From Hydractinia symbiolongicarpus (lineage: Eukaryota; Cnidaria; Hydrozoa; Anthoathecata; Hydractiniidae), in the NCBI RefSeq assembly GCF_029227915.1, contig NC_079883.1, forward strand, positions 29,390,001 through 29,454,000: a DNA stretch of 64,000 nucleotides, in the 5' to 3' direction. The notes beneath the pieces are model-generated. The model made no database searches, was not told the origin of the DNA, and was given only the letters and a program-made list of their open reading frames with translations. Shown here piece after piece: positions 62,301-64,000 of this stretch. Position numbers and translations under genes: made by a program. How positions within the stretch are numbered: the stretch's first letter is position 1; the number at the start of each line of letters is the position of its first letter.

Positions 62301-64000
62301 GCGATAGTATTCGGATGTTACTAGGTTGCATCGCTTTTATCAGTAAAACGTTTGACTGTGGAACTTAATTAAACTAACTTTGGACTGTGTCCTTATGAAT
62401 GTGATAAGTGAGCCAACTGGACCCAAGAAATAACATTCTTCTTAATTTGACATGATTGCCGGAACTCAGCGATTACACTGCGCGCTGTGGTAGCGCTTCA
62501 TTTAAATATTTAAATAAAAAAGTTATTTTTCACTGTGGGACCAATACTAGCCGTTATCACGCGCTGAACAAATAGCGACAGTTTCAAAAACTACATTTCA
62601 TTGACTTTCTAACGGTATCAATCCGTTTGAGTTACAACGTTGCATCACATATTCGTACCAACATGTATTTAGCGATAGTATTCGGATGTTACTAGGTTGC
62701 ATCGCTTATAACAGTGAAACGTTTGAATGTGGGACTTAATTGAACTGATTTTGGACTTTGACTTTATAAATGTGATATATGAGACAGTTTGACTACAAGA
62801 AATAGCATTCTTCTTAATTTGACATGATTGCTGGAACTCAGCGATTGCACTGGGCACTGTGGTAGAGTTTTATTTATAAATTAAATTAAATAAGTCATTT
62901 TTTACTGTGGGAACAATCCCAGCCGTTAGTTCGCGCTGAAGAAATAGAGACAGTTTCAAAAACTGCATTACATTGACTTCTTGGCGGTATCAATCCGTTT
63001 GAGTTACAGCGGTTGCGTCACATAATCATACCAACATGTATTTAGTGATATTTTTCCGATATTACTAAGTTATATCGCTTTTAAAAGTGAAACGATTGAC
63101 TGTGGAACTTAATTGAACTAACTTTGGACTGTGACCTTATGAATGTGATAAGTGAGCCAACTGGACCCAAGAAATAACATTCTTCTTAATTTGACATGAT
63201 TGCCGGAACTCAGCGATTACACTGCGCGCTGTGGTAGCGCTTCATTTAAAAATTTAAATAAAAAAGTTATTTTTCACTGTGGGGCCAATCCTAGCCGTTA
63301 TCACGCGCTGAAGAAATAGCGACAGTTTCAAAAACTACATTTCATTGACTTTCTAACGGTATCAATCCGTTTGAGTTACAACGGTTGCGTCACATATTCG
63401 TCCCCACATGTATTTAGCGATAGTATTCGGATATTACTAGGTTGCATCGCTTTTATCAGTGAAACGTTTGACTGTGGAACTTAATTAAACTAACTTTGGA
63501 CTGTGTCCTTATGAATGTGATAAGTGAGCCAACTGGACCCAAGAAATAACATTCTTCTTAATTTGACATGATTGCCGGAACTCAGCGATTACACTGCGCG
63601 CTGTGGTAGCGCTTCATTTAAATATTTAAATAAAAAAGTTATTTTTCACTGTGGGACCAATACTAGCCGTTATCACGCGCTGAAGAAATAGCGACAGTTT
63701 CAAAAACTACATTTCATTGACTTTCTAACGGTATCAATCCGTTTGAGTTACAACGGTTGCGTAACATATTCGTCCCCACATGTATTTAGCGACAGTATTC
63801 GGATATTACTAGGTTGCATCGCTTTTATCAGTGAAACGTTTGACTGTGGGACTTAATTCAACTGATTTTGGACTTTGACCTAATAAATGTGATAAATGAG
63901 CCATTTTGACTACAAGAAATAACATTCTTCTTAATTTGACATGATTGCTGGAATTCAGCGAGTACACTAGGCTCTGTAGTCGTGCTTTATTTAAAAAGTT
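59303..64000 (+). repeat. Mixed satellite monomers to the window edge
   Basis: About 12-13 monomers of A-like, B-like and unclassified types. AATTAAACTAACTTTGGACT with GACTGTGTCC occurs at 62367 and 63483, 1116 bp apart, hinting at a 3-mer. Two adjacent units share ACAACGTTGCATCACAT (62263 and 62634). The 62-68-codon minus-strand frames at 60088 and 62669 are satellite shadows. Confidence 0.6.

Larger units (their letters stand above)
28841..64000 (+). repeat. Right satellite array, ~373-bp tandem monomers
   Basis: The same monomer in the same orientation and phase resumes directly after the island and runs to the window edge. Subtypes here differ on average from the left array. Many carry TCGTCCCCACATGTATTTAG in place of TCGTACCAACATG, GATAGTATTCGGATATTACTAG, and TTTTATCAGTGAAACGTTTG. 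Others carry TTCATACCAACATG with TTTTAAAAGTGAAACGATTG. The array is open-ended at 64000, so its true length is unknown. Nothing other than satellite was seen in this segment apart from small internal deletions and junctions listed separately. Confidence 0.97.

Noticed and set aside
1-64000. rRNA, snRNA or histone gene tandem array
   Set aside because: No recognisable rRNA, 5S or snRNA sequence or coding content occurs in the 373-bp monomer, and no B-box match was seen in it.

Overview
This window is almost entirely one tandemly repeated satellite DNA. A monomer of about 373 bp, always in the same orientation, fills positions 1-26011 and 28841-64000. That is roughly 61 kb, or about 164 monomers by length. 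It is interrupted once, by a 2.83-kb non-satellite island (26012-28840). There is no bacterial gene organisation, no rRNA and no CRISPR array. The short open frames inside the satellite recur at satellite spacing and are not credible genes. Long satellite, AT-rich spacer with TAGC-type simple repeats and a pol III tRNA-like sequence indicate eukaryotic nuclear heterochromatin. The TAGC runs and the 'GAGAAACTTTT / CACGAAAAGTTT' inverted motifs remind me of demosponge genomes such as Amphimedon. That is an impression from memory, not a demonstrated assignment.

Left array (1-26011). Monomers fall into recognisable subtypes, here called a, b, c, d, e, f, arranged in higher-order repeats (HORs) that change along the array. 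A 3-monomer unit (1116 bp) lies at 0.15-2.3 kb. A 2129-bp block containing a truncated monomer is duplicated in tandem at 2.03-6.29 kb. Around 6.5-8.8 kb the order is a-b-c-d-c-d, followed by 2-monomer (747 bp) units at 9.6-11.1 kb. A 7-monomer unit a-b-e-f-b'-c-d (2610 bp) lies at 12.6-15.2 kb, with a closely related unit at 15.2-17.8 kb. Three-monomer units (1118-1120 bp) follow at 18.3-21.5 kb, and more heterogeneous monomers at 22-25 kb. A 104-bp T-rich insertion with a 6-bp target duplication sits in one monomer near 6.7 kb.

Island (26012-28840). It has 24-bp perfect terminal inverted repeats and a 3-bp TAT target duplication, and it lies at a monomer boundary that is uninterrupted elsewhere. 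I interpret it as a DNA transposon, probably non-autonomous or decayed. Inside are a minus-strand tRNA-Glu-like sequence whose anticodon loop has only 4 nt, two short minus-strand open segments near the left end that look like decayed coding sequence, one weak candidate 3' exon, a nested inverted-repeat element, a 36-bp direct repeat and TAGC repeats.

Right array (28841-64000). Heterogeneous monomers occupy 28.8-36.3 kb. At 36.3-45 kb there are 7-monomer (2608 bp) and 3-monomer (1118-1121 bp) units. At 46.3-52.4 kb there is an alternating A/B dimer (about 745 bp) with a 4-monomer (1490 bp) superstructure. A 5-monomer tandem duplication (1864 bp, copies indistinguishable by eye) lies at 52.5-56.3 kb, a 6-monomer (2233 bp) duplication at 56.1-59.3 kb, and mixed monomers run to the end.

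The window reads as a record of local unequal exchange in a satellite array, with two mobile-element insertions used here as internal markers. All lengths and offsets come from counting landmark positions by hand. Identities are by eye.
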